DNA of 64,000 nt from CAVTOO01 sp963736355 (GCA_963736355.1 CAVTOO010000007.1:248001-312000), one strand, 5' to 3'; numbered from the stretch's first letter, positions 1-9,092 are shown. Notes: generated from the sequence alone by a model not told the origin. Translations and numbers: made by a program.

Positions 1-2
1 AT

Positions 3-179
3 CAGGGCCAGAAGATTCTGCGCGATGCCGGTTACATCCCGGCCAATCCAACTGTTCCCGCCATCGACGCCTCGCTCAAGCCCGAGACCGGCAACTTCAA
101 GGCCGAGCCGGTGGGCGCGACCGAAACCGTCGAGAAGCTTCCGAACCTGACGAAGATCTACAAGGACATCTTCAAGTAA
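3..179 (+). CDS. ABC transporter substrate-binding protein, C-terminal end (partial)
   Basis: Only the last 58 codons are inside the window, ending in TAA at 177-179. The frame reads a charged, periplasmic-looking tail that includes IPANPTVPAID and ends LTKIYKDIFK. That is the usual ending of extracellular solute-binding proteins of the iron(III)/2-aminoethylphosphonate type, where a lysine-rich helix closes the second lobe. The fused iron-type permease at 2292 on the same strand fits as its partner, although a minus-strand gene pair lies between them. A strong terminator follows directly. The family call rests on the tail and the neighbour only; the substrate cannot be told. Confidence 0.6.
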   Translation, partial: QGQKILRDAGYIPANPTVPAIDASLKPETGNFKAEPVGATETVEKLPNLTKIYKDIFK

Positions 180-204
180 GCCGCCCGCTCAGGGCCGAAC
201 GACA

Positions 205-234
205 ACGGGCGCCGGATCACCGGCGCCCGTTTTT
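205..234 (+). terminator. Rho-independent terminator
   Basis: A perfect 11-bp stem (205-215 with 220-230), GC-rich with an ATCA loop, is followed by a run of T (230-234). It lies 26 bases after the stop of the solute-binding protein and in front of the convergent dehydratase gene ending at 253. Confidence 0.88.
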
Positions 235-252
235 AATTGATCGCAGTTGATC

Positions 253-777
253 TCAACCCGCGCGCTTCGCGGCGAATTCCTTCTGCAGCAGCGGCACCAC
301 ACCGCCGGCCTGCCAGATGGCGAGCATGCGCGGCGAGAACGGCCGCGCTGCCAGCTTTGTGCCTGCCGCCGTCGTTACCTCACCGCTCGCCGGATCGAGC
401 GACAAGGTCTCGCCGTCCGCAACGGCGGCGCTGATGCCCGGACAGGTTACGACCGGAAGCCCGAGATTGAGCGCGCGGCGGATGAATCCGCTTTCGCACG
501 ACTCCACGACAACGGCCGAGACCCCTGAGAACTTGATCGCAGCCGGCACCTCGACGTGATTGTGGTGCGCGAAGTTGCGCCCGCCGACGACGATGTCGCC
601 CTTCTTTACGTTAGCGGGAAACTCCGGCCTGATCTGGCGGAAGCAGACGGTGCGCAGTTCGTCCTCGTTGAAGGGCCGGCCGAATCCCTCGCGGATGATG
701 GAAAACTCGATGATGCCATCGTCGCCGCAGACATTGTCGCCAAATTTCCACAGACGGCCGGAGAGCGCGGTGGTCAT
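253..777 (-). CDS. Aconitase/isopropylmalate dehydratase family, small (swivel) subunit
   Basis: A 174-residue swivel-domain subunit of the LeuD/aconitase-C type. It begins with an ATG that overlaps the stop of the large subunit (ATGA), a sign of translational coupling. Early residues GDNVCGDDGI and the later GGRNFAHHNH match the substrate-loop region of LeuD-like proteins, although the usual G-S-S-R is changed to G-R-N-F-A. With the large subunit it should hydrate or dehydrate a C4-C7 hydroxy di- or tricarboxylate. The genomic setting has no leucine genes, so a catabolic substrate (for example a substituted malate) is more likely than isopropylmalate. The substrate is inference. Confidence 0.8.
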   Translation of the reverse strand: MTTALSGRLWKFGDNVCGDDGIIEFSIIREGFGRPFNEDELRTVCFRQIRPEFPANVKKGDIVVGGRNFAHHNHVEVPAAIKFSGVSAVVVESCESGFIRRALNLGLPVVTCPGISAAVADGETLSLDPASGEVTTAAGTKLAARPFSPRMLAIWQAGGVVPLLQKEFAAKRAG

Positions 778-2114
778 GAGCGGCCTCCTTCCTTGAGCAT
801 CGTATCCTTGAGCATGGTACGCGGATCGACGATCTCGCCCGCGACAGCGGCTGCCGCCACGACATAAGCGCCGGCAAGATAGATGCTCGCCTCGCGGCTG
901 CCGTTGCGCCCGCGATAGTTGAACTGATGCGTCGAAATCGACACTTCGGCGTCGCTCAGCAATCCCTGATAGCCCCAGCAGGTGGTGCAGCCCGGCGCCA
1001 GCACATTGGCGCCTGCACGCGCGAAAATCTCGATCAGGCCTTCGGCGGCGGCATCCGCATAAATCTCGCGGCTGCCCGGCGTGATGTACATCGTCACATG
1101 CGGCGCGATGGTGCGGCCCTTGAGCACTTCGGCGGCGGCGCGCAGATCGTCGAGGCGATTGCCCGCGCATGAACCGATCGTCGCCTGATCGACGCGTTGC
1201 CCCTGAACCTCACGCAACGGCACCGACGCCGACAGTTCCGGCGGCGGCGTCACCGTCGGCTCGAGTTCCGACAGATTGTAGGTGATCTTGAAATAGTAGT
1301 CGGCATCGGCGTCCGGCGCGAACCGATACTGTGGGCGGCCCTCGGCCCGTGCATTGACGTAATCGAGCGCGCGCTGGTCCACATCGCAAATCGCGGTATC
1401 GGCGCCGGCATGATACACCGTGGCGCAGAGCGTCTGGCGATCGTCGAGACTGAGCGCGCCCAGCCCCTCGCCGCCGAATTCGACGCAGGTTTGCAGCAGC
1501 TTGTCGTTGGCGCCGTAGTCGCGCAGGATTTTCTGCACCAGATCGCGCGCCGTGACGCCGAACGGCAGCTTGCCCGTGAGTTCGAACCGCGCGGTGCGCG
1601 GCACCGACACCCAGTTGCGGTCCGTCACCAGCGGCACGAAGATTTCCGGGCCAATCGGAATGCACAGCGCACCGACAGCGCCGATGGAAGCGATGTTCTG
1701 CTCGTCGCCGAAAATCAGAACGCCCGGCCGCGCGAAGCCCTTCTCGGTGAGGATGTGATGCCGCAGACCGCTGCCGGGACCGTAGAAATTCTTGATGCCG
1801 TTGCGCGAGGTGAAATCGCGCATGCTCTTGTGGTTCTTCCAGTAGTCGCTGCCCATCGCACCCGACGTCGTGTGGTCGATCACCATCACCACCTTGTCGG
1901 GCCGCGCGACGTTATCGACGCCGATCCGCTCCATGTTCTTCAGATGCAGCGGCCACACGAGTTCCATGCAGACGCTGTGGTCGGGCGTCACCTCGACATA
2001 TTCTCCGACATGAACACTATCGCGCGACGCGGCACGTGCGATGATTTTCTGGACGACTGTCTGGCCGGCTGGCTTTGTCACTTGTCTGACTTTGCTGGCT
2101 TGGCGCGACAGCAT
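774..2114 (-). CDS. Aconitase/isopropylmalate dehydratase family, large (Fe-S) subunit
   Basis: About 446 residues with the catalytic fold of LeuC/homoaconitase. The cluster-ligand pattern is present: a Cys in TIGSCAGNRLDDLR and the pair in APGCTTCWG. VVMVIDHTTSG and YGPGSGLRHHI lie where LeuC has its D-H-T and G-x-G-I-x-H-x elements. The start is uncertain: the frame is open back to a TTG at 2174, ATGs lie at 2135 and 2114, and none has a clear Shine-Dalgarno. I use 2114 because family homology begins shortly after it (TVVQKIIARAA). It is transcribed with the small subunit and divergently from the permease at 2292. Confidence 0.8.
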   Translation of the reverse strand: MLSRQASKVRQVTKPAGQTVVQKIIARAASRDSVHVGEYVEVTPDHSVCMELVWPLHLKNMERIGVDNVARPDKVVMVIDHTTSGAMGSDYWKNHKSMRDFTSRNGIKNFYGPGSGLRHHILTEKGFARPGVLIFGDEQNIASIGAVGALCIPIGPEIFVPLVTDRNWVSVPRTARFELTGKLPFGVTARDLVQKILRDYGANDKLLQTCVEFGGEGLGALSLDDRQTLCATVYHAGADTAICDVDQRALDYVNARAEGRPQYRFAPDADADYYFKITYNLSELEPTVTPPPELSASVPLREVQGQRVDQATIGSCAGNRLDDLRAAAEVLKGRTIAPHVTMYITPGSREIYADAAAEGLIEIFARAGANVLAPGCTTCWGYQGLLSDAEVSISTHQFNYRGRNGSREASIYLAGAYVVAAAAVAGEIVDPRTMLKDTMLKEGGRS

Positions 2115-2291
2115 GCGGCGCGCATCGATGAACATTGGGATGTGAAAGCTATTGAGCGGCGTTGTCTGTGTCAAACAAACGCATATCGCAATGCAGCGAC
2201 CAATCCTCTTTCAGCTGCGCACGCATTTCGTATAGCTTCGACATTCAGTGACATGTTCGACGAGTTCCGTTGACCTCCAGCAAGCCACATC

Positions 2292-4049
2292 ATGACTGTC
2301 GCAGTTTCACCTGACAGCCCCAATGAGACACCGCATGTCGCGGAATCCGGTCTCCTTGCGCGGCTCGACGGGCCACGAACGCTCGCAAACGTCATCATTG
2401 GCGTGCTTTTGCTCGCCATCGTGCCGCCCGTCGTCATCCTGATCTATCGCAGCCTGATCGATGTCGATGCCGCCGGTGCGACGACAAACTTCACGCTGGA
2501 GCACTATCGCACCCTGTTCGCCGAGGACGGCTTCTTCACGGTCGCATTCACATCGATTGTCTTCGCCGGCGCGACCACCGTCATTGCGCTGGTGTTCGGC
2601 GGCATCGTGGCCTGGCTGGTGGAGCGCACCGATACGCCGTTCAAATCTGTCGCCTATCTGACAACCATCGTTTCGATGGGCATGCCCGGCATCATCTACG
2701 TCACCGGCTGGATTTATCTGCTCGGGCGCAACGGTCCGGTGAACATGCTGTACCGGAACATGACCGGAAATCTGCAACCGCTGTTCGATGTCTACTCGCT
2801 CACGGGCATGATCATCATCGAGGGTTTCGTGTGGGCGCCGCTGGTTTTTCTGCTGCTGTCGGCAACCTTCCGCGCGTCCAATGCAGAGATGGAAGAAGCC
2901 GCGCGCATGAGCGGCGCGTCGATCCCCGTGACCGTCTGGCGCGTATCGCTGCGCCTCGCCTGGCCCGCCGTGCTGGCGCTGGCTCTCTTTATATTCGTGC
3001 GTAATCTCGAAGTGTTCGAGATCCCGGCACTGGTCGGCCTGCCCGGCAACGTCAAGGTGTTCACGACCGACATCTATTTCTCGCTGAAACAGGTGCCGCC
3101 TGCGCTCGGCCACGCCAGCGCATTTTCGGTGGTGCTGGTCGCAATCGTCGGCGTGCTTCTTTATTTTTACGCCAGGATCGCGCGCCACGCCGATCGCTAT
3201 GCCAGCGTCACGGGCAAAGGCTATCGCCCGCGTCCGTTCCAGCTTGGCGCGTGGCGCTGGGCGGGCGGCGCCATTCTGATCGTGAATTTCCTGCTGGTGC
3301 TGGGATTGCCGCTCGCAGCTCTCATCTGGATGTCGTTCATTCCGTTCGCCGGCCCCGTCAGCATGCGTCTCATCAACCAGATGAGTCTGCGCAACTACGA
3401 ACTCGTCTTCAACGCGCCCTACTATCTGAAGTTTGCGCTCAACACGATCATGGCGGCCGGCGGCGCCGCGACACTGGTGATGATCGTTGCGCTGGTCGGC
3501 GGCTGGCTTGCCGCGCGGCGCAAGCCCGGCGGCGCGGCGGTCGATCAGATCGCGATGATGCCGCTGATGTTTCCCGGCGTCGTGCTCGGCGTCGCCATGA
3601 TCCAGATGGCGCTGCGCGCGCCGTTCCCGCTCTACGGGTCGCTGGCGCTCCTCATCCTGGCCTTCTTCGTGCGCTATTTGCCCTATGGCATGCGTTACTC
3701 GTTCGCGGGCGTGCTGCAAATCCATCGCGAACTGGAGGAAGCCGCGAGCGTCGCCGGCGGCTCGACGCTCGGCAATCTGCGCCGGATCGTTGCGCCGCTG
3801 TTGACGCCGGCCCTGCTGTCAGGCTGGCTGTTCGTGTTCCTGATCGCGGCCAAGGAACTCTCCGTCGCGATCCTGCTGGCCGGGCCGCAATCGCAGATGA
3901 TGGCTGTCGTCATTTACGATATGTGGGTCAACGGACAGGCCGGTCAGGTCGCCGCGCTCGGCCTGATGTGGACGGCCGTCATGACGCTGGTCGCGTCTGC
4001 TCTTTATTTCATAACGCGGCGGCAGACAGGCGCGGCCTTCGCCGCCTGA
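2292..4049 (+). CDS. ABC transporter permease, fused two-domain iron(III)-type
   Basis: A 585-residue inner-membrane protein with two binding-protein-dependent permease domains in one chain, as in FbpB/AfuB-type iron and phosphonate importers. Each half has an EAA loop that contacts the ATPase: MEEAARMSGAS around residue 200 and LEEAASVAGGS around residue 480. About twelve hydrophobic segments are visible, the first near residues 33-53. It starts at ATG 2292 with only a weak ribosome site. The matching binding protein probably ends at 179. No ATPase gene lies beside it in this window, so an ATPase must be encoded elsewhere. Confidence 0.85.
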   Translation: MTVAVSPDSPNETPHVAESGLLARLDGPRTLANVIIGVLLLAIVPPVVILIYRSLIDVDAAGATTNFTLEHYRTLFAEDGFFTVAFTSIVFAGATTVIALVFGGIVAWLVERTDTPFKSVAYLTTIVSMGMPGIIYVTGWIYLLGRNGPVNMLYRNMTGNLQPLFDVYSLTGMIIIEGFVWAPLVFLLLSATFRASNAEMEEAARMSGASIPVTVWRVSLRLAWPAVLALALFIFVRNLEVFEIPALVGLPGNVKVFTTDIYFSLKQVPPALGHASAFSVVLVAIVGVLLYFYARIARHADRYASVTGKGYRPRPFQLGAWRWAGGAILIVNFLLVLGLPLAALIWMSFIPFAGPVSMRLINQMSLRNYELVFNAPYYLKFALNTIMAAGGAATLVMIVALVGGWLAARRKPGGAAVDQIAMMPLMFPGVVLGVAMIQMALRAPFPLYGSLALLILAFFVRYLPYGMRYSFAGVLQIHRELEEAASVAGGSTLGNLRRIVAPLLTPALLSGWLFVFLIAAKELSVAILLAGPQSQMMAVVIYDMWVNGQAGQVAALGLMWTAVMTLVASALYFITRRQTGAAFAA

Positions 4050-4071
4050 AGCCCCTGCTCCGGAGCCTGTC

Positions 4072-5028
4072 ATGGATCATGTCACACTCGGACGCACGGG
4101 ATTGAACGTCAGCGTCGCCTGCCTTGGCGGCGGCGGCAGCAGCAAACTCGGCAAGGGACAAGGCGCGAGCTTCGAGCATTCGGTCAGCGTCGTGAAAGCC
4201 GCGCTCGACGAAGGCGTCAACTTCCTCGATACGGCCGCAGCCTATGGCACCGAGGCCATCGTCGGCGAAGCCATCAAGGGCATGCGCGACAAGGTGGTGA
4301 TTTCAAGCAAGAATTTGTGCACGCGGCCGGGATCGCCGGAAACGGGACAGGAGTTCGTGACGCCGGCCGAATACAAGGCCGAGGTCGAGCAATGCCTCAA
4401 GCGCCTCGGCACGGATTATATCGACATCTTCCATCTGCACGGTGTCTGCGCCAGCCAGTATGAGCGCTGCGTCCAGGACTTCATGCCGGTGCTCCACAGA
4501 CTGCGCGAAGAAGGCAAAATCCGCTTCACTGCGATTTCCGAGCGCTTCTATCTTGAAACCACGCATCCGATGCTCGACCGCGCCATCGAAGACGACCATT
4601 TTGACGTGGCGATGGTCGGCATCAACCTGATGAACCAGTCGGCGCTCAAGACCATCCTGCCGGCGCTGAAAAAGAAGAATGTCGGCATCCAGGCGATGCA
4701 CGCGGTGCGCGGCAAGCTCGCCTCATTCGAGGGCGCCAAGATCCTGGTCGAGAAAGTCATCGCCAGTGGAGAAATCGACGCCGCCGATGTCGACCGCGAC
4801 GATCCTCTGGGATTCGTCGTCAGAGACAGCGGCGCGCGCTCGCTGGTCGATGCCTGCTATCGCTACGACCGTTACGCGCCCGGTGTCGATGTCGTGCTGA
4901 CAGGGACCGGCAGCATCGCGCATCTGAAGGACAATCTGCGCTCGATCAACGACAAGCCGCTGCCGAAGGCCGTGACCGACAAGCTCGCGAAGATTTTCGG
5001 GCGGGTGGATTCGATTTCGGCGGATTGA
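4072..5028 (+). CDS. Aldo/keto reductase
   Basis: A 318-residue AKR with the usual opening MDHVTLGRTGLNVS. The catalytic tetrad is readable: Asp in FLDTAAAYG, Tyr in the same motif, Lys in KVVISSKN and His in DIFHLHG. The protein should be a cytosolic NAD(P)H-dependent carbonyl/alcohol oxidoreductase of the YghZ/PdxI-like kind. It lies 22 bases after the permease with GGAG about 9 bases before its ATG, so the two are probably co-transcribed. The link to the transporter suggests a role in processing its substrate; the compound is unknown. Confidence 0.85.
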   Translation: MDHVTLGRTGLNVSVACLGGGGSSKLGKGQGASFEHSVSVVKAALDEGVNFLDTAAAYGTEAIVGEAIKGMRDKVVISSKNLCTRPGSPETGQEFVTPAEYKAEVEQCLKRLGTDYIDIFHLHGVCASQYERCVQDFMPVLHRLREEGKIRFTAISERFYLETTHPMLDRAIEDDHFDVAMVGINLMNQSALKTILPALKKKNVGIQAMHAVRGKLASFEGAKILVEKVIASGEIDAADVDRDDPLGFVVRDSGARSLVDACYRYDRYAPGVDVVLTGTGSIAHLKDNLRSINDKPLPKAVTDKLAKIFGRVDSISAD

Positions 5029-5040
5029 CTGAACCTCGCC

Positions 5041-5153
5041 GTCATTCCGGAAGCCGCGAAGCGGCTGTCCGGAATCCATATCCCCTGAGATAATAATTGA
5101 ACCGCAGGGGTTATGGATTCCGGGCTCGCGCCTGATGGCGCGCCCCGGAATGA
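5041..5153. repeat. Long imperfect palindromic intergenic element
   Basis: Two arms, about 5041-5086 and 5105-5153, form an interrupted inverted repeat. The outer ends are GTCATTCCGG and CCGGAATGAC, and the inner part ends CCCCTG / CAGGGG. It fills the space between two convergent genes (stops at 5028 and 5161). Elements with CATTCCGG...GGATTCCGG cores are common in Bradyrhizobium-type genomes. It may serve as a bidirectional terminator. Confidence 0.75.
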
Positions 5154-5160
5154 CAAAGCC

Positions 5161-7305
5161 TCACGCCTCGCTGATCACAATCAACCCGTCGACCGCAATC
5201 GCCTGCTCCTCGGTCCACTTCACCGGATTGAGCTCGAAGGCGAAGCGCTGCCACGGACACGCCGCCGCCAGCGCCGAGAAATCGGCGATGAAGGTCGCCA
5301 TCGCCGTCAGCGCCTTGTCCGACGGCTTGGTCTTCATTTTCTGCACGATGCGCAGCTTTTCCAGCAACCGGCGCGCGGCCTTCGCGTCGAGCGGCGCGCT
5401 TCCCAGCGCGACATCATCGAGCAGCTCGGTCATGACGCCGCCCGCGCCCACCGAGACCGTGACGCCGAACACCGGATCGCGAATCGCAGACACCAGCATC
5501 TCCGTGCCGCCCGACACCATGTGCTGCACATAGACGCCTTCGAGCGTCGCGCCCTTCGCCGCCGCGCGCTCGCGCAGCAACGCGTCGGTCTTGGTCACGT
5601 CGGCATCGGAGGCAATATTGAGCGCGACAAGCCCGGCCGCGGCGCGATGCGTGATCGCTTCAGAGATACCCTTCATCACCACCGGATAGCCGACCTCCTG
5701 CGCTGCCTTGACGGCCTCAGTTGCCGACGTCACCAGCCGGCCTTTGGCGACCGAAATGCCTGCCTTCATCAGAATGCGATGGCACTCATGCTCGGAAATC
5801 ACCGTGCCCGCCTTCGCGTTCGGCACTTCCTTGGCCCAATCGAACGCGGCGAGCTTGGTCTGTGTCGCGGTGAGCGTGGCGACGCTCGCACCCGCTTCGA
5901 GCGAAGCGCGATAGTCCGCAAGACGCGCAATCACGTTCAGCGCGCGCGCGGCTTCTCCAAACGCGAAGTTGCCCGCAAGCCGCAGCGTCTCCGCCGCCGG
6001 CGGCGAGAGCAACGGCCAGCCGAGAAACAGCATCTTCGGCGAGCGGGAATGAAATTCAGCGATGACTTTCGACACCGTCTTGTCGCTCGCCATGCGGCCG
6101 AGCTGGAAGAAGATCGCGCCGGTGTCCGGGTCTTCCGCAATCGCGTCGAGCGCCTTGGGCAACAACTCGAACCATTTCGGATCGGCGAGCGTCGTCGGCG
6201 TCAGATCGATGGGATTGCGCGTCGAGGCGAGCGGCGTCAGCAAGGGTTTAAGCTTTTCGCGCACGGCGTCCGACAGCGGCGGAACCTTCAAGCCCAGTCG
6301 TTCGCACTGATCGGCCGCAAGCACACCCGAGCCGCCGCCGATCGAGACGACCGTCACTGCTCTGTTCCACGGCAACCGGTCGAGGCGCGCACCGGAAAGA
6401 TAAAGTCCGATGTCCATCTGCTCTTCGAGCGAATCCGCCTGGATGACGGCTTCCTCGTCCATCACCGCATCCCAGACGCGCCCTTCGCCCGCGAGCGCGC
6501 CGGTATGCGCCTGCGCCGCAAGCGCGCTGGTCGCGGTCTTGCCGGACTTCATCAGCACGATGGGCCGCTTCGCTTCGCGCGCCACCCGCAGCGACGCGCG
6601 GAACTTCGGCGCATCGCGCACGCCCTCAAGATAAGAGAGGATGACCTTGGTCTCGGGATCCGGCGCAATCGCCGCGAAGAAATCCGCCGCCGTCACCAGC
6701 GCTTCGTTGCCGGTGCTCGCCGTATAGCGGAAGCCGTAGCCAAGCTCCGCCGCGAGGCCTTGCGCGGTCGAGATCAGCGCGCCGCTCTGGCTGACCATGG
6801 AGATATTGCCTTTGACGAGTTCGGTGGCTTCGACCATCACCGCGGCGAAGCTCGAAATCATCGGCGCGTGCAGATCGACCACGCCCATGCAGTTCGGCCC
6901 GACCAGTGTAAAGCCAAGCCGCTTGCAGGTCTCGATCAGCTTGTCCTGCAGTGCCTTGCCGTCATCCCCACCCTCGGCAAAGCCGCCGGCCCAGCAGACG
7001 CCGGACATAATTCCAGCCGCGACGCAGTCTTCCACCGCTTGCGGCACCGAAGCCGCCGGCAGCGCAATGATGGCGAGATCGGCCGGCCGCGGCAGATCCT
7101 TCACCGTCGGATAGCACTTCAATCCGCCGACCTCGTCGCGGCCCGGATTGACCGGCCACACATCGCACGGCGAATTGAACTTGCGCAGCAGCTTGATCGC
7201 CGTGCCGCCGAAATTGCCCGGCCTGTCGGACGCGCCGATGATGGCGATGGAACGCGCCTGAAGGAGGCGCGAAAGGTCGGCGAATTTCGGAGCGACTGCG
7301 TTCAT
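5161..7305 (-). CDS. Acyl-CoA synthetase (NDP-forming), fused alpha and beta parts
   Basis: A 714-residue acetate:CoA ligase family protein. Order of domains: CoA-binding Rossmann domain (about 12-140, with AIIGASDRPGNFGG), succinyl-CoA-ligase-like domains (about 150-460), and a C-terminal ATP-grasp domain (about 490-714). His267 in AQAHTGALAG is at the place of the phosphohistidine that carries phosphate from acyl phosphate to nucleotide. The reaction is acid + CoA + ATP to acyl-CoA + ADP + Pi. It is the last gene of a minus-strand group after the hydrolase (11-base gap) and the EthD protein, and would supply the CoA ester for the thiolase and dehydrogenase encoded divergently. Confidence 0.87.
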   Translation of the reverse strand: MNAVAPKFADLSRLLQARSIAIIGASDRPGNFGGTAIKLLRKFNSPCDVWPVNPGRDEVGGLKCYPTVKDLPRPADLAIIALPAASVPQAVEDCVAAGIMSGVCWAGGFAEGGDDGKALQDKLIETCKRLGFTLVGPNCMGVVDLHAPMISSFAAVMVEATELVKGNISMVSQSGALISTAQGLAAELGYGFRYTASTGNEALVTAADFFAAIAPDPETKVILSYLEGVRDAPKFRASLRVAREAKRPIVLMKSGKTATSALAAQAHTGALAGEGRVWDAVMDEEAVIQADSLEEQMDIGLYLSGARLDRLPWNRAVTVVSIGGGSGVLAADQCERLGLKVPPLSDAVREKLKPLLTPLASTRNPIDLTPTTLADPKWFELLPKALDAIAEDPDTGAIFFQLGRMASDKTVSKVIAEFHSRSPKMLFLGWPLLSPPAAETLRLAGNFAFGEAARALNVIARLADYRASLEAGASVATLTATQTKLAAFDWAKEVPNAKAGTVISEHECHRILMKAGISVAKGRLVTSATEAVKAAQEVGYPVVMKGISEAITHRAAAGLVALNIASDADVTKTDALLRERAAAKGATLEGVYVQHMVSGGTEMLVSAIRDPVFGVTVSVGAGGVMTELLDDVALGSAPLDAKAARRLLEKLRIVQKMKTKPSDKALTAMATFIADFSALAAACPWQRFAFELNPVKWTEEQAIAVDGLIVISEA

Positions 7306-7316
7306 GTTTTACGATT

Positions 7317-8111
7317 TCACAAATCAAGAGGTTTCAGGAATGCAAGCATGGCGTCGGCAACCTCACGCGGCGTCTGCATCGCCATGACGTGACCGCCGGG
7401 CGTCGTCTTGAGCTGCGCGCCGGGAATTTGCGAGGCGACCTTCTGCATCAGCGGCAGCGGCCGTACGCCGTCATGCTCGCCCGCGAGCACCAGCACCGGG
7501 GATTTGATGCTGGCGAGTGCGGCCTCCATGTCGAGATTCACCAGCATGCGATAGACGGCGGCGTAGCTGCGCGGATCGTTGCCGAGCCAGCGTGCGCGAT
7601 AACGCAGGAATTTCTCCTCGTTGCCTGCACGCAGAGCCGGCGGGTAGTTCCCGTTCATGCTCGCTTCCTGCGTCGGGACGATGCCGTTGGCTTCGATCTT
7701 GGCGATATTTTCAAGCAGCATCGGCTTGCGGGCCGGATCGATCCATGTCGACGGACTCATGGCGACCACCGCCTTGATCCGGTCAGGAGCCTGCGCCGCC
7801 GCATTGAGAGAAATCGCGCCGCCCACCGCCATGCCCGCGATGGCAACCGGTCCTTTGACATCGAGCGCATCGAGCAGACCGAACAGATCGTCGGTCAGCG
7901 TCTGCATTGTCAGGGTGCCGTGCCGCTTCTGCGACATGCCCGCCCCGCCCCAGTCGTAGCGGATGACGCGGCGCCCGGCGGCGACCATCGGCACCAGCTC
8001 GTCATAGGTTTCGATGCAGCCGCACATCTCGTGCAGAAGAACGAGCGTGCGCGGGCCCTCGCCCGTCACGTCGTAGCGCATGCCAGCGCCGTTGATTTCC
8101 CTGAAGTCCAT
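7317..8111 (-). CDS. Alpha/beta hydrolase-fold protein with Ala at the nucleophile position
   Basis: 264 residues with the alpha/beta-hydrolase layout: oxyanion strand LVLLHEMCG, then the nucleophile elbow, then the acid (AGEHDGVRP) and histidine (GGHVMAM). The elbow reads G-M-A-V-G (residues 93-97), so the usual Ser/Asp/Cys nucleophile is replaced by Ala95; the DNA at the site is clean. Either the enzyme is not a classical serine hydrolase or it is inactive. The start is placed at ATG 8111, 20 bases after the EthD stop, because the frame continues upstream without family sequence. It is probably a member of the EthD-hydrolase-synthetase operon. Confidence 0.8.
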   Translation of the reverse strand: MDFREINGAGMRYDVTGEGPRTLVLLHEMCGCIETYDELVPMVAAGRRVIRYDWGGAGMSQKRHGTLTMQTLTDDLFGLLDALDVKGPVAIAGMAVGGAISLNAAAQAPDRIKAVVAMSPSTWIDPARKPMLLENIAKIEANGIVPTQEASMNGNYPPALRAGNEEKFLRYRARWLGNDPRSYAAVYRMLVNLDMEAALASIKSPVLVLAGEHDGVRPLPLMQKVASQIPGAQLKTTPGGHVMAMQTPREVADAMLAFLKPLDL

Positions 8112-8131
8112 GATGCCAAATATGCCTTCGG

Positions 8132-8881
8132 TTAAATGACGACTGTTTCCTTCAGGACGAAAGTCCTGATTTTGCCGATGAACAACGCCCCGTCGGCGAA
8201 CCATTCTGCCGCCTCGGGCGAATTGAACGTCAGGTCCATCGCCGCCTGGTTGGCGTAATAACATTCGGCGATGCCGTCATAGGCGGCAGCCGGAAGATCC
8301 GGGATATCGGGCCGCTTCAGCTCTTCATGCGACTTGTAGATGGTGTAACGGCCGACGCCCGGCACCGCATGCGCCATCGGCTTGTGGATCGTGGTCCAGT
8401 GATTCATGAAATGCGCCAGTGTCTGGTCCGGCTTCTTCTGCAGAAGCGAAATGACCTTCACATAGTCCTTTGAACCAGATCGAGCGCGCTCATGCTTGGC
8501 CTCGAAGCTTCCCGGCGCGCCGCCCTGATTCCAGGCCGTCGCGTTGTTCTTCGGGATGATGGTCATCTCATCCAGCACGGATGTCCGCATCTCGCCGATC
8601 GACACCGGGCCATCCGCGAACCATTCCTTGGCCTGAGGTGTGGCATGCGACTTCCGCATGGCGTCGAGATCGTCGAACCACGCTTCTGCAATGCCGTCGA
8701 TGCGGCCTTCCATGTCCGGCACGTCGTCCCGCGACAATTCGCGAACGATCTCGTTGAGGATGAAGCCGCGCACGCCCGGCACCTTATGTGCCATCGGCGC
8801 ATGCACTTCGCTCCATGCGCGCAGGAAATCGGCCTGACTGAGGCCTTCCTTGCGCTTGATGACGGACACCACCTTGAGCAT
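8132..8881 (-). CDS. Tandem EthD-domain protein
   Basis: 249 residues made of two EthD/dimeric ferredoxin-like barrels. The repeats align: KRKEGLSQADFLRAW...HAPMAHKVPGV (from about residue 9) and QKKPDQTLAHFMNHW...HKPMAHAVPGV (from about residue 148), each with a later AEWFADG/KEWFADG element. EthD proteins assist ring-degrading or ether-cleaving oxygenases, and several act as small lyases or cyclases. It is the first gene of the minus-strand operon and divergent from the MmgE/PrpD gene at 9093, with about 210 bases between that should hold both promoters. Confidence 0.85.
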   Translation of the reverse strand: MLKVVSVIKRKEGLSQADFLRAWSEVHAPMAHKVPGVRGFILNEIVRELSRDDVPDMEGRIDGIAEAWFDDLDAMRKSHATPQAKEWFADGPVSIGEMRTSVLDEMTIIPKNNATAWNQGGAPGSFEAKHERARSGSKDYVKVISLLQKKPDQTLAHFMNHWTTIHKPMAHAVPGVGRYTIYKSHEELKRPDIPDLPAAAYDGIAECYYANQAAMDLTFNSPEAAEWFADGALFIGKIRTFVLKETVVI

Positions 8882-9092
8882 TGCATTCTCCCGTCTCGCA
8901 CCCGCAACACGAAAATCAGCGGGCGGCGTGGCGCTTTTGTGCGCCTTCGGGGCGCGAACCTAGCAGCGGGGGGCGTTCGCGCAACTCGAAAATTATTCGG
9001 ATTTTAGATATCCCCCAATTGACAGGACGCCACGTAAAGTTTCCATTCCCGTTTGCGATGCCGAGGTATCGCCAAAGCACCAGGAAACACCC

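Noticed and set aside
1197..2273. Long open frame (358 codons) opposite the aconitase large subunit
   Set aside because: High-GC shadow: the minus frame carries the Fe-S cysteine motifs and family sequence, while this one is Arg/His-rich with no recognisable domain.
2307..3725. 472-codon frame opposite the ABC permease
   Set aside because: Low-complexity His/Arg/Gln-rich translation typical of antisense to membrane genes.
5113..7392. 759-codon open frame opposite the acyl-CoA synthetase
   Set aside because: Antisense shadow of a well-conserved enzyme; Arg-rich composition and no domain.
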